The notes: generated by a model not told the origin, from the sequence alone. DNA of 64,000 nt from Clostridia bacterium (GCA_030524345.1 JAUNGP010000010.1:1-64000), one strand, 5' to 3'; positions 43,976 through 54,310 are shown, counted from the first letter of the stretch. Numbers and translations are program-made.

Positions 43976-45249
43976 TCAATTTGTAGATTAAAATCAAATT
44001 TGGAAAAATCATAAATGCATTAAATATAGAAGAAATACTCCAAACAACTTTGACAGTCGATAAGCATCCTATATATATACAAATCGTATATATCATTTTA
44101 TAAACGATTTCATAAAATTTTTTATTCTGAAAGATATAATTTATTCCTACAACTCCATAGTATCCAGTACATGGCAAAGTAGATATGGCAAAAATAGAAA
44201 TGGATACCATTAGCAAAAATTTCCCATAAGGTACCATGGAGAAAACATTATTTACAATATCAATTGGATTGGTTACCTCTTGATACATACCACTTGCAAC
44301 AATTAAGATACCAGTAATTGTACAAAGAAGTACAGTATCAATAAATACACTTGTAGATGCAATTATGGATTCCTCTTTGATACTCTTTTTAGTATTGACA
44401 CTCACATTAAAAAGTGGTGAACTTCCCATACCGGCCTCATTAGAGTAAAGTCCTTTTGACATTCCTACATTCATTGCATTTATCGCTGCACTTGCCAAAA
44501 AACCTCCACATACCGATTGAAATTGAAAAGCTTCCTTTACTATCAAAAAAATACTATTTATGATATTATCTTTAAAGGAAATCATTAAATATATGCACAT
44601 ATGTACATATATTACTATAGCTATTGGTACTATAATGCTACTTACAGTCGATATTCTCTCTTCATTTCCAAAGATAACATAACAAGAAAACATCGTAACA
44701 ATTACAGCAATGATTGTCTTAGATATATTAGTATCTAAGCTAATTGTTTCAGTCATAGCATTGGATTGTATCATAGCTCCACCAAATGAGGAACAAATAA
44801 CAAAAAGGCTAAATAAGGTTGCAAGTATTTTTAAGTCCAATCTGTTTTTTAGCACATACATTGCTCCACCAATATACTTATTCTTTTTAACTTCCCTATA
44901 TTTTAATGGAATATAAGTTTCGGCATATTTGGTAGCCATTGCAAAGACTCCTGATATAAATATCCAAAATATACTCCCAATTCCTCCAAGTGTAATTGCA
45001 GTTGCTACTCCAACAATATTTCCAACTCCTAGTGTTCCTGCAAGAATTGTCATCAAAGATTTAAAGGAACTAACACCGTGGCATATGATCATTTTGAAAC
45101 ATCAATCTTAAACCTTTAAATACATTTTTTTGTGGTACTTTTAATCTTATCGTAAAATAGATATGTGTAAACATTAAGATTGCTGTCAGAGGAGCACTCC
45201 AAACGATTTTTTCAATATGATATAATATATTTTCCAAAATTCTCACCAT
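43956..45249 (-). pseudogene. Sodium:alanine symporter family protein, interrupted by a frameshift
   Basis: The N-terminal part (VWSAPLTAILMFTHIYFTIRLK, as at the start of AGCS transporters) reads in one frame from about ATG 45249 and breaks after RLMFQN near 45095, while the rest (TLGVGNIVGVATAI, MSKGLYSNEAGMGSSP, GILIVASGMYQE) continues from 45092 in the +1 frame down to 43956. Together they match one complete transporter of the usual length with about ten helices. The join lies at a CAAAATGATC run. A true disabling mutation, a sequencing error or programmed frameshifting are all possible. AGCS proteins import alanine or glycine with sodium. Confidence 0.75.
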
Positions 45250-45286
45250 TAATAAAAATATATGAAAATATAATGGCATGATATGC

Positions 45287-45313
45287 AAAAAAAGAAGGAT
45301 TTTTATCTCCTTC
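45287..45313 (-). terminator. spoIIE terminator
   Basis: GAAGGA (45294-45299) pairs with TCCTTC (45308-45313) and seven T follow on minus. Confidence 0.75.
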
Positions 45314-45314
45314 T

Positions 45315-47675
45315 CTATTTTCTGTTTGTCATATCTATCTTAGATACAAGAATTGTAACATCATCTTTCAAATGATTCTTGTTCTCTCTTATGACAAGTT
45401 TATTTATCTCATCTGCAATATTTTTAGCAGATTTTGTTATATCAAGTGTTTGTAAATATTCTGTAATATAATTATTATTAATATCCATTGTATCTGATAC
45501 AACACCATCAGATATTTGTATCACAATATCTTTATCTTTTAAATTCTTACATAAAGGAACATAATCTGTATCCTTTAATACTCCTATTGGAACATTTATC
45601 TTATTAATGGTAATAACCTTTCCATCCTCTAGTATGTATGTTGGAGCAGCTCCAACTTTTATAAATTCAGCCTCAGCAGTTTTCAAATTGATAATAATAG
45701 CGTCAAGTGTTGAGAAAATATCATCATTTCCTTTTAGCTTAACAACACTATTAATAATTTCTATTGCCTTTTCCTCAGTAAAACCACCACTAAGAAGTTT
45801 TTCTAACATATTGATAACTGTACTAGAGCCTTTAGCAGCCATTTCACCAGATCCAGCTCCATCACTGATAATCGTCATCTGTTTTAAGTCTTGTAACTCC
45901 ATAGAAAGATATGAATCTCCAGATATGTTTTCACCTGTTTTTGTACTAGCTGCAATTCCAACTTTTACATCAAATGCGGGAATAGACACAAGTTTGATTT
46001 TTGATTTTTCATTTTTACTGCTATTTAGGATTAATTTGATTGTCATATTTTGCTCTAAAATATCTGATGAAATTTGAATAATTTGTTTCTTCTGAGCATC
46101 TATGTCTGTCAATATATCAGTGATAAAAATATATTCAATATTTTTACCTTCTCTTTTAAAATCATCCTCATATATTGTAAAACCATAAAATTTTAATTCT
46201 TCTCTTAATTTTTCTTGAAGCTTATCTTGAATCATAGAATTTGATTTTATATTTTTAGCAATATTAGAAAGAATCTTAGATACTTCCTTATACTGTTTAG
46301 ACAACTTTTGAGAGTTTTCATTTTCCTTTTGTTTCATAATTCTCATAAGTTTCATACTATTGTATACATCATAAATGTTATCTATGATTTCATCAGAATG
46401 TTCACAATCAAATTTTAACATTCTTTTTTCAATATCTTCATTATACTCTAATTTTGTGGACAAATAATCTATTGTTAAATCTAAGTTTTCATCTTCTATA
46501 CAATCTTTTTTATTTGGACATCCTATACATTTATTATCCACATAATCTAAAATATACTTCTTTAAAACTTCTCGTGTCTCTTTTGCATCTTCTGGCGTGT
46601 TTTCAATAGTAATATCAGCTAAATTCTCAAATACTTCAGACACTGCACCTATTTTTTCTTTTACATCTGCAGTAGCGTCCAATATATTATTATATGGTAT
46701 GTCTAAAGTTTTATTTTGATTAAATAATTTATCTAGTTTCACTTCTAAAGCCTTTGGCATAAATAGTAAACTTACGGAAGCAATTAGTAGTTCACTGATA
46801 ATAACAGTAAGTTCTGAAAAGCCATTTGCATAATAAGATATATAGATATTGCCTATAATAAATCCTATAATAACACTAACCTTCCCAAATTTACTTAATA
46901 TTCCTGCAATGAATCCACTAAAAGCTAATGCCACGATAAAACTCATAGAAACTGTTGTGATACCAGTCATACAAAGTCCCACAATAAATCCAGCTGTCCC
47001 TCCAATTACTGCACCATTTTTCCAGCCATAAATTAATATTAAAATCATAATTAAAATATTAAACATGGAAAAGCCTAATATACTTATACTTTTAAACACA
47101 GTAAGTGATAATGCTACAACGACGATCATAGCTATATTCTCTTCTGTAGAATACACATATCTTTTTCCTATATTTGTTAAAAGATAAAGTCCGGACACAA
47201 AAGTAAAATAAAGTATTGCCATGATTACTAAATTAGATAATGTAGAAAGTAATGTAGTAAATAAAGTTCCAGTTACAAAATTATATATTACAAAAATAAT
47301 TGCCATGGATGTTATAAACTTTATAAATACACTATATCTTTTGCTAATTCCTTCAATATTTAATAAAGCTGTGATAAGGGAAAAAATTACAAAAAAACCA
47401 AGTAGCATAAACAATGTAGACGAGCCAATATGGCCAATACTTATTCCTACAACTGATGAAATTAAGACAAGAATAAGCGGTACATTAAATACACTTGCAA
47501 CTGCTAACATTACAAAACTAAATGGAAAAAATTCACTTATAAAATTTTGTGATGAAAGAGCAAGGGAAATCAGTATAAATATTATACTTTTAAAATTTAC
47601 GATTCTTTTTATGTTAGTTGTTATTGATGATACTTTATCATTTGTTTCTTCATCTAAATACTTATTGTAAATCAT
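45315..47675 (-). CDS. spoIIE: Stage II sporulation protein E, PP2C-type phosphatase
   Basis: 786 residues, near the full SpoIIE length. Ten or more membrane helices (about 30-330) are followed by a central region with a CxxC-type cluster (CIGCPNKKDC near residue 390) and coiled coils, then the C-terminal PP2C domain (about 575-780) with the metal-site motifs IISDGAGSGEMAAKGS and QISDGVVSD, DDVTILVSK. SpoIIE dephosphorylates SpoIIAA in the forespore and so activates sigma-F, and helps place the polar septum. Its promoter has a Spo0A box upstream. The gene marks the organism as a spore former. Confidence 0.95.
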   Translation of the reverse strand: MIYNKYLDEETNDKVSSITTNIKRIVNFKSIIFILISLALSSQNFISEFFPFSFVMLAVASVFNVPLILVLISSVVGISIGHIGSSTLFMLLGFFVIFSLITALLNIEGISKRYSVFIKFITSMAIIFVIYNFVTGTLFTTLLSTLSNLVIMAILYFTFVSGLYLLTNIGKRYVYSTEENIAMIVVVALSLTVFKSISILGFSMFNILIMILILIYGWKNGAVIGGTAGFIVGLCMTGITTVSMSFIVALAFSGFIAGILSKFGKVSVIIGFIIGNIYISYYANGFSELTVIISELLIASVSLLFMPKALEVKLDKLFNQNKTLDIPYNNILDATADVKEKIGAVSEVFENLADITIENTPEDAKETREVLKKYILDYVDNKCIGCPNKKDCIEDENLDLTIDYLSTKLEYNEDIEKRMLKFDCEHSDEIIDNIYDVYNSMKLMRIMKQKENENSQKLSKQYKEVSKILSNIAKNIKSNSMIQDKLQEKLREELKFYGFTIYEDDFKREGKNIEYIFITDILTDIDAQKKQIIQISSDILEQNMTIKLILNSSKNEKSKIKLVSIPAFDVKVGIAASTKTGENISGDSYLSMELQDLKQMTIISDGAGSGEMAAKGSSTVINMLEKLLSGGFTEEKAIEIINSVVKLKGNDDIFSTLDAIIINLKTAEAEFIKVGAAPTYILEDGKVITINKINVPIGVLKDTDYVPLCKNLKDKDIVIQISDGVVSDTMDINNNYITEYLQTLDITKSAKNIADEINKLVIRENKNHLKDDVTILVSKIDMTNRK

Positions 47676-47803
47676 ATATATACACCTCTTCTATTACTAT
47701 ATATCCTACTACTGAGCTAAAATTCACTCTATATTTTCATATATCTCTAAAATGATTATAATAAATCCTTAATGTTAAATATATTTTCACCTTCTTGAGC
47801 AAG

Positions 47804-47833
47804 ATTATATCATTTTAGAATGCTTCTTGTAAA
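47804..47833 (-). promoter_or_regulatory. Sigma-A promoter of spoIIE
   Basis: On minus, TTTACA (47833-47828), 18 bp ending in TGA, TATAAT (47809-47804). The leader to the start at 47675 is about 120 nt. Confidence 0.65.
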
Positions 47834-47870
47834 TAGTTTTTACCATGTTTTTTCAACTTTTCATCGCGCC

Positions 47871-47879
47871 TTTCGACAA
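47871..47879 (-). promoter_or_regulatory. Spo0A box upstream of spoIIE
   Basis: TTGTCGAAA on minus (47879-47871) matches the 0A box TTGTCGAA exactly, centred about 40 bp upstream of the -35 element. In Bacillus subtilis spoIIE is likewise a Spo0A-activated sigma-A promoter. The role here is inferred from that. Confidence 0.65.
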
Positions 47880-47898
47880 GATTTCATCAAATAAATAT

Positions 47899-47928
47899 AC
47901 ACTAAAGCAGTAAGCCCTGCTTTAGTGT
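47899..47928 (-). terminator. Terminator of the AT-hook-tailed protein gene
   Basis: ACACTAAAGCAG (47899-47910) pairs with CTGCTTTAGTGT (47917-47928), with a modest T-rich tail on minus. Confidence 0.65.
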
Positions 47929-47940
47929 ACACTTAAAATT

Positions 47941-49200
47941 TTAAACTTTTTCATCCTTCCTAGGTCTACCAACTCTTCTTTTTACTTTTACTTCTTCTAC
48001 TTTTTCTTCTTTTCTAGGTCTACCAACTTTTCTTTTCGCCTTTTTCTCTTCCTTTTCTTTTGCTTTTCTAGCCTTTTTCTCCTCTTTTGTTTCCTTTACT
48101 TTTTCAACTTTTACTTCTTCAATTTTGATAGCTTCAACATTGATTGTTTCTTCAGGTTCCTCTTCTTCATTTACTTCATTTCCAAGGGCAATATTTAATA
48201 TTTTTTTAACTCCTTCAACAGATGTTGATTCAAGTGCTCTCTCATATAGAAATATTTCTACTTTTTCTTCTTCAGAATTAGCAAGTAATTTAGAATATTC
48301 TAAATATTCATCTTCAGTTTTAATGGTTCTATGAACATCATTGACTTTTGTTTTGATCATCATTTCATAAATTTCACCATACAATTTCATATAGTCCTTT
48401 AAATTCATAATACCTTTATCTAAGCTCTCATCATAGATTTTTTGTAATTTTTCAAATATTTTATCTATAATTTTAAAATATCTGTATGCATTTTTAGATA
48501 TATTAATAATTAGATTATATTCATACATATGCTTATCTATATCTGATTCAATGCCTTTTATCATTGTTTCAATAACGTATTCTATCAGTTCTCTTTCATC
48601 AGATGGTAATTTTGAAATATCATAATTATCATTGATATATCCAACATACTCATCTATTGCTTCAAATAATTCCTTATAACATTCTTCTGTATACTCTTCG
48701 GTTTGTATCTTGATATCTATATCTTCAGCAGTTTTTATTACTTTGTTATATCTTTGCGCTTTTCCTTCATCTTTAATATCTTGTTTTACTGCCTCAATTG
48801 CAGATGATATAGAAAGCAAATTAAATTTAATATCTTCTTTTGATTTAAATTTTGCTCTTGTAATTCTATCATACTCCATTTCTAAAAAAGCTTTCTGTAG
48901 TTCAAAACGCTCTGTTTTATCAGTAGAGTTGATTTTATTTGTAATTTCTTCTGGATAAGAAATTTTTAATTCATACATTTCTCTTTGCATAATATCATAT
49001 TGATACTTTACAAAGACAATTTCTCTTAAAATATTCTCTTGTTCTACCTTTTTATCATCACCCTCAGTTTTACGAATAACAGATAAATGCTCATCTATTG
49101 CTTTATTCATTTTATTCATATTAACCATTATCACTACACTTTGTATAACCCTATCAAAAAGATTAATCTTTTTTTTAGAACTTACAACTATATCTGCCAT
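47941..49200 (-). CDS. Coiled-coil protein with AT-hook-like C-terminal repeats
   Basis: 419 residues from ATG 49200 (AGAGGA upstream; a TTG at 49209 is less likely). Helical throughout with long charged helices (about 60-330). The last 70 residues are Lys/Glu/Val-rich and contain two copies of KR(K/R)VGRPRK, each with the AT-hook core GRP flanked by basic residues, like minor-groove binding tails. The N-terminus (MADIVVSSKKKINLFDR) has no signal. The protein probably binds AT-rich DNA or another acidic partner. It lies next to spoIIE but has its own terminator; family not recognised. Confidence 0.7.
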   Translation of the reverse strand: MADIVVSSKKKINLFDRVIQSVVIMVNMNKMNKAIDEHLSVIRKTEGDDKKVEQENILREIVFVKYQYDIMQREMYELKISYPEEITNKINSTDKTERFELQKAFLEMEYDRITRAKFKSKEDIKFNLLSISSAIEAVKQDIKDEGKAQRYNKVIKTAEDIDIKIQTEEYTEECYKELFEAIDEYVGYINDNYDISKLPSDERELIEYVIETMIKGIESDIDKHMYEYNLIINISKNAYRYFKIIDKIFEKLQKIYDESLDKGIMNLKDYMKLYGEIYEMMIKTKVNDVHRTIKTEDEYLEYSKLLANSEEEKVEIFLYERALESTSVEGVKKILNIALGNEVNEEEEPEETINVEAIKIEEVKVEKVKETKEEKKARKAKEKEEKKAKRKVGRPRKEEKVEEVKVKRRVGRPRKDEKV

Positions 49201-49387
49201 ATATTTCAATCCTCTCCTCTTAATTTATATATCAACAATTCTTTGATTTTTTTTCATATACAATATTTACAAATTTATATAAATATACACTTATATTATA
49301 CCTTGTTTTTATATAATTGCAAGCCCTTAAAAAGAAATTTTACAAAATTGTTACAATAAAATTTAATAAATATGTAATATTAGATAC

Positions 49388-49426
49388 AAAAAAATGGCTA
49401 CACAATTTTCTCATGTAACCATTCTC
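49388..49426 (-). terminator. addB terminator
   Basis: AATGGCTACA pairs with TGTAACCATT (49393-49402 and 49413-49422), one mismatch, followed on minus by seven T (49394-49388). Confidence 0.7.
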
Positions 49427-49450
49427 TTTTTTATCTGTCTCATATCATAT

Positions 49451-52400
49451 TTATAAACAAATGTCTTTTCTACATACACTAGAATAATTGCAAAATTTAC
49501 AATATTCTGCCTTTTTGTTTGGTGAAATTTTTACTACACCTGACATCATTTCAGTTCCGATATTTTTTAAAATTTCTCTTGCCTCTTTACACAATTTTTC
49601 AAATTCTTCTCTTTCCAGAGCTTTATTACTCTTACCATTTAAGCTTCTTGCTGAAATATCTATCAACCTTTTTGTAGAATCACTAAATTTATGATCCATT
49701 TTTTCAAGTATTGTGACATCCTTTAAAAAGATACCTTTCATTCTAAGAGCTTCTACTACTTTCTTCTCAATTTCCTCATTATTATCTGTATATTCTGTAA
49801 GTCCAATTAATTTATCAGATAAATTAAAATATAACATACCTGCAGGAATCACTATTTTACTAGATTTTTTTCCTTCATTTTCCATAAACACATTCAGATA
49901 ACTTATCAATTGTAAGGATAATCCTTCTTTTATATCATTAATATCTAGTTTTCTATCACTTGATTTATAATCTACAACTCTTGCATAAATCTCATTGTCT
50001 TTTTCTAAAATGTCAATTCTATCTATTTTACCATTAAGAACAATTTTCTTATGATTAGATATATCTATCTCAATAGGAGAAAAAACTGCATTTTCCTTAA
50101 ACTCCATCTCGCATCCAAATGGAACAAATTCACTTTGATTAAAGCTTTTTGCGATGATAATCATAACCTTTTTCATAGTATTTATCAATTTTTGTTTCAG
50201 TACAGAAAATTTAACACTCTCTTTTTGCTTATAAAGTACTTCCTCAAGTTCTTCCATTATAATTTTATATAATATATCCTCATATTTTTTTTCTAAGGTT
50301 TCACCTTCATTTAGTATCATGTGAAAGGCTATATGATGATTGAAAAGATAAATCGAAAATCTTTCTAATACTGCATGCATAAAACTACCAATATCCATTA
50401 CATTAATTTGTTCCTGCTTTTTTGGTTTTATATTTAAAGTATACTGCATATAATATGAAAATGGACATTTTTTAAACTGTTCTAAACGAGACACACTTGT
50501 CTTCAATTCATTTCCATACATTCTTTCTAAAGTCTTTTCACTCAAATTACGATCTTCTTTTCTAAAATTTAATATATCATGATATACCTTATCGGAAATA
50601 AAATACTCATATAAAGCTATCAGATTTGCTTTTTCTTCATCTGATATCATTTCAAAGTCAGAAATTAATTTTATCCTCTGAATAAACTTATCAAAAAGTT
50701 CTTCTTTTGAAAAAATATTAGAAATTTCTAAATTCACTTCTTCATCATTTGTAACATCTCCAATAATTTTTACATTAATAATATTTCTAATCAGTACTAT
50801 CAAACTAGACATTCTTGTAGCTTTCCCTGAAAAATCCGAGGCAGGTATTGATATATATAACTTTTCTGATACATTATTTAAAGCCTCATAAATGTTATAA
50901 AGTCCCATATTCAGTTTTGATAGACTTGTCTCTTTTAATTCAATTCCTACATCTTCTAGTTTTTCTAACTCAAAGTCTCCAAAAAAAATGTCTTGGTCAA
51001 TTTTCTTAGGAAAGGAATTTTCATTAACACCAATAAAAAATACAATTTTTTTCATTCCAATTTTTGATACATTGATATCTGCAAGCTCAACTTGATCAAG
51101 TGTTGGAGGAATCATTTTTACATTTGTATCTTTGATAGCCATTTTAAATATTTGAGTAAATTCACTAATGTTTATATTCTCATCATGATACATTTTTCCT
51201 ATAGAATCAAATATTTCACAAATTTTATCCCAAATTTGTAATTCATAATTTTTGAGTTCTAAATGAAGTTCTTCATCATTTAAAAATTTCTCATAATTGT
51301 AAAAAATATTATTTTCTTCTAAATGCTCATAAATCACATAAATTATATTTTTTACACTAGTACTTTTATCTATATTTGCTATATTTTTAAATATATCAAT
51401 CATTTTCTTTCTAATGGAATTGATTTCTTCTAAATCATAAACCGTTCCATTTCCACCTACATTATTTACTTTAAACTCTTTAAATAAACTATATTTACTA
51501 ATATTAAATTCTAAAATATAATTTTGAAGTACATATATCTCTTCCTCATTGATATCATTTAACCCAAGCTTTAGTATCTCAAAAACTTCTTCTGTATTCA
51601 TTCCAAAATTCATTAAATCCAAAAGACCTAATATGTACTTCAATAGAAGTGATTCCTCAATTGTCTTACTAGTATTTACATATAATTTTATATGATATTC
51701 ATAAAAAATTCTTTCTATCAATTTTTTATAACTATCAATATTTGTTGTATAAATACAGATATCCTTATATCTATAACCGTTTTTTACCAAATATGAAATT
51801 CTTTTTGCAATTTGTTGTACTTCCTTAAAATGATTCGTATAAATGTTAATATGAATGTTTTCAGAATCAATACTTTCTCTACTATTTTCAAATATTTTGT
51901 CAGCTAAGTATTTTAAATCCTCTTTTGCTTCTGAATAGTTTTCATATTTAATAATATTGTTCACAAAACTTTTTTCATCATTTGCAATTTTTAATAACTT
52001 ACTATACGTAGAATTTGATACATCAAATATATGATTCGATATTGTACCAATATCTTCTTTTCTAGTAATATCAGTAACAAGAGAAAAAGTAATATCTACA
52101 TTTTTCCTTACAAGAGCTTTTATAAACCTATACTCATTGATTGTAAAGTTGTTATATCCATCAAAATAAATTTTTGTAGAATTGGAAAATTTATTTGGTA
52201 ATATTTTCTCTAAAAATATATCCATTTCATCAATGTTATCTATATATTTTTCTCCTAGCTTTTCAATATATTTTTCATAAATTACAATAATTTCTTTTAG
52301 TTTATAATCAAGTAATTTATCTTCTATTTTGATCTTTTTAAATTCAGAAATATCAATACACTCTTTTCTTAGAATATCCATATATATATTTAACATGTCT

Positions 52401-52747
52401 AAAAATCCAGGATACATTCTTACTTTACGAAAGATATTAAACATCTCTTCATTTTCATTAATTACTTGACTTAATAAAATTTTTCTATCTAGTTTAGATA
52501 TATAATTATCGTCAAAATGTAGATTATCTGATTTCAAATTTTCAGATATATATTCGGAAATAGTAGTTATGTTCACTCCAATAATACCATCTTTTTTTAG
52601 ATACCTCATATATTCATTTTCCGTCTTTGCACGCGACTGAGATGGAACAAATAGGATTACTTCCCTATCTTCTTTGATATCATCTTCTATAGAGCGAAAT
52701 ATATGTGTACTTTTTCCAGTCTTAGATTTCCCTAAAATTATATTCAT
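49451..52747 (-). CDS. addB: ATP-dependent helicase/nuclease subunit B (AddB)
   Basis: 1098 residues. The Walker A motif is KSKTGKST (7-14), followed by VILFVPSQSRAKTENEY and a degenerate helicase core. The C-terminal nuclease domain has GSFMHAVLE and the catalytic VDYKSSD stretch, and the four iron-sulfur cysteines are seen as CPFSYYMQYTL with the terminal CKFCNYSSVC. With AddA it makes the double-strand-break resection enzyme AddAB. addA is not within this window and the gene overlaps nearly end to start (3 bp) with scpB upstream. Confidence 0.88.
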   Translation of the reverse strand: MNIILGKSKTGKSTHIFRSIEDDIKEDREVILFVPSQSRAKTENEYMRYLKKDGIIGVNITTISEYISENLKSDNLHFDDNYISKLDRKILLSQVINENEEMFNIFRKVRMYPGFLDMLNIYMDILRKECIDISEFKKIKIEDKLLDYKLKEIIVIYEKYIEKLGEKYIDNIDEMDIFLEKILPNKFSNSTKIYFDGYNNFTINEYRFIKALVRKNVDITFSLVTDITRKEDIGTISNHIFDVSNSTYSKLLKIANDEKSFVNNIIKYENYSEAKEDLKYLADKIFENSRESIDSENIHINIYTNHFKEVQQIAKRISYLVKNGYRYKDICIYTTNIDSYKKLIERIFYEYHIKLYVNTSKTIEESLLLKYILGLLDLMNFGMNTEEVFEILKLGLNDINEEEIYVLQNYILEFNISKYSLFKEFKVNNVGGNGTVYDLEEINSIRKKMIDIFKNIANIDKSTSVKNIIYVIYEHLEENNIFYNYEKFLNDEELHLELKNYELQIWDKICEIFDSIGKMYHDENINISEFTQIFKMAIKDTNVKMIPPTLDQVELADINVSKIGMKKIVFFIGVNENSFPKKIDQDIFFGDFELEKLEDVGIELKETSLSKLNMGLYNIYEALNNVSEKLYISIPASDFSGKATRMSSLIVLIRNIINVKIIGDVTNDEEVNLEISNIFSKEELFDKFIQRIKLISDFEMISDEEKANLIALYEYFISDKVYHDILNFRKEDRNLSEKTLERMYGNELKTSVSRLEQFKKCPFSYYMQYTLNIKPKKQEQINVMDIGSFMHAVLERFSIYLFNHHIAFHMILNEGETLEKKYEDILYKIIMEELEEVLYKQKESVKFSVLKQKLINTMKKVMIIIAKSFNQSEFVPFGCEMEFKENAVFSPIEIDISNHKKIVLNGKIDRIDILEKDNEIYARVVDYKSSDRKLDINDIKEGLSLQLISYLNVFMENEGKKSSKIVIPAGMLYFNLSDKLIGLTEYTDNNEEIEKKVVEALRMKGIFLKDVTILEKMDHKFSDSTKRLIDISARSLNGKSNKALEREEFEKLCKEAREILKNIGTEMMSGVVKISPNKKAEYCKFCNYSSVCRKDICL

Positions 52748-52750
52748 ACA

Positions 52751-53311
52751 TTATTCCTCTTTTTTATCATTTTCAAAATCACTGACAAGTAATTGTTCAT
52801 CTTTAATCCTAATATTTTCAAAATTAGGTAACTCATCTAAATCTTTAATGCCACAACATTTAAAGAACTCACTTGTCACAGAATAAGCAGCAGGTCTACC
52901 TGGTAAATTAAGTCTTGCGACCTCCTCTATCAATCCACATTCAAGTAATCTACCTACGGCAAAGTCGCTATTTACCCCCCTAATATTTTCAATTTCAGTC
53001 TTTGTAATTTTAGGATTATATGCAATAATGCTTAAAGTCTCCAGAGCTGATGTTGAAAGGTTTTGCCTTTTGGTATTTTCTACAAATTTATTTACTTCTT
53101 TATAATATTTATGATTTGTTACTAATTGATACATCCCTCTTACTTCAACTAGTTCCACTCCATTAGATTCATTGTATTTTTCCTTAATATGATCTAATGC
53201 TTGAATTATATATTTTTCTTCTATTTCTAGTGTCTTTGCTAGTTCATCAACCGGGATTTCTCTTCCAAGCGCAAATAACACAGCTTCTACTACATTTTCT
53301 AAATCTTCCAT
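52751..53311 (-). CDS. scpB: Segregation and condensation protein B
   Basis: 186 residues from ATG 53311; GGAG lies ten bases upstream and a closer ATG at 53320 leaves too little room. Two winged-helix domains fill the length: ENVVEAVLFALGREIPVDEL at the start, and LSTSALETLSIIAYNPKITKTEIENIRGVNSD, a family hallmark, followed by LPGRPAAYSVT. With ScpA and SMC it forms the condensin complex. Operon partner addB follows 3 bp on. Confidence 0.93.
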   Translation of the reverse strand: MEDLENVVEAVLFALGREIPVDELAKTLEIEEKYIIQALDHIKEKYNESNGVELVEVRGMYQLVTNHKYYKEVNKFVENTKRQNLSTSALETLSIIAYNPKITKTEIENIRGVNSDFAVGRLLECGLIEEVARLNLPGRPAAYSVTSEFFKCCGIKDLDELPNFENIRIKDEQLLVSDFENDKKEE

Positions 53312-53393
53312 ATTAATCATTCTCCTTAGTCTTTCTCATTATATCAAAAAAGAAAGAAAAAGGAAAGAAAAATAGAAAAAATGGTATAGAAAA

Positions 53394-53414
53394 GGACCCG
53401 AATTCTCAGGTCCC
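53394..53414 (-). terminator. Terminator of the secreted glucosaminidase gene
   Basis: GGACC (53394-53398) pairs with GGTCC (53409-53413); on minus CCTTTTC follows. Short stem, so weaker. Confidence 0.5.
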
Positions 53415-53422
53415 TTCCTCAA

Positions 53423-54310
53423 CTATAGATCCGACACTAAATCCCTTACAATGCTTACAATCTTATCAGCATGTGATTTGTCAGTACAGTAGTGAACATC
53501 AATTGCACGAGGACTATATCCCTCAAAGTAAGCTCCACCTTCAGTAAGGTAGTTTTCTTTCAGTTTTTCTGCCACATGCAAAATGCATTCACTTTTACTT
53601 TCAAAGTATGCTGCTGCATCAGGATTGCTGTCGTATGCGCACCAGCCAACAAGATTATTGCGGTTCTGTGCATAATAGGACTTTCCATACCCGCTTTCTT
53701 GACAAGCAAGTCCCATCATATACAGTCCATTAACGCCATATTCTTGCTCAGCTTGAACTAACGCATCACCGATACCAGCAAGCTGAGTTCCCTCAAGCAT
53801 TGCTTCATACTCTTCTTCCGATAAATAGCTTAGCTCACGCAAATCACTATCTGTTGTCAAAGAGTAATTTTTTACAACTTTCGGCTCAAGAAGGATTACC
53901 TTCTTAACAAGCCAGGTAGCCTGATTAACGTCAAACCTCTTTTCAGAGTTGTCCAACACATAATCATCGGGTACACTGACTATACGATAATAGTACGTTC
54001 CGATTGTCATCCTTAATTTTTCCATCTTGCCATCATTGCCACTTGTTAGGGTGTCAATCACTTCTTTATTGGAATTAAGTATTTCAACCTGAACATTACT
54101 AATAATGCTATCGCCATCAGTTGCGAGAAACTTCACACTTCCTGTTAATTCAAAGCCAGCAGTTGCAAAAATCGGTGTACCGATTTCACTTACATCTGCA
54201 GCATATGCCTCCATGGAAAATGTATCGCTTCCCAAAAACAAGATCAATGCCAACATCATAATAGTCATTAACAATTTTTTTACAGTTTTTCGTTCAAAAT
54301 AGCTTACCAT
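53423..54310 (-). CDS. Secreted CnaB-like and glucosaminidase protein
   Basis: 295 residues. A signal peptide (KKLLMTIMMLALILFLGSDTFS) precedes a CnaB/prealbumin-like domain (about 48-145; GFELTGSVKF, VQVEILNSNKEVIDTL, GTYYYRIVSVP) and a C-terminal lysozyme-fold glucosaminidase domain (about 170-295) with the block ACQESGYGKSYYAQNRNN, LVGWCAYD, which holds the catalytic glutamate, and HVAEKLKENYL. It probably cleaves the glycan strand of peptidoglycan outside the cell. AAAGGAGG lies 11 bases before ATG 54310. GC is about 43 percent in 53641-53760, higher than around, which suggests transfer. Confidence 0.82.
   Translation of the reverse strand: MVSYFERKTVKKLLMTIMMLALILFLGSDTFSMEAYAADVSEIGTPIFATAGFELTGSVKFLATDGDSIISNVQVEILNSNKEVIDTLTSGNDGKMEKLRMTIGTYYYRIVSVPDDYVLDNSEKRFDVNQATWLVKKVILLEPKVVKNYSLTTDSDLRELSYLSEEEYEAMLEGTQLAGIGDALVQAEQEYGVNGLYMMGLACQESGYGKSYYAQNRNNLVGWCAYDSNPDAAAYFESKSECILHVAEKLKENYLTEGGAYFEGYSPRAIDVHYCTDKSHADKIVSIVRDLVSDL

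Noticed and set aside
45607-46077. Long plus-strand frame inside spoIIE
   Set aside because: Shadow of the spoIIE phosphatase part, no start signals and no recognisable product.
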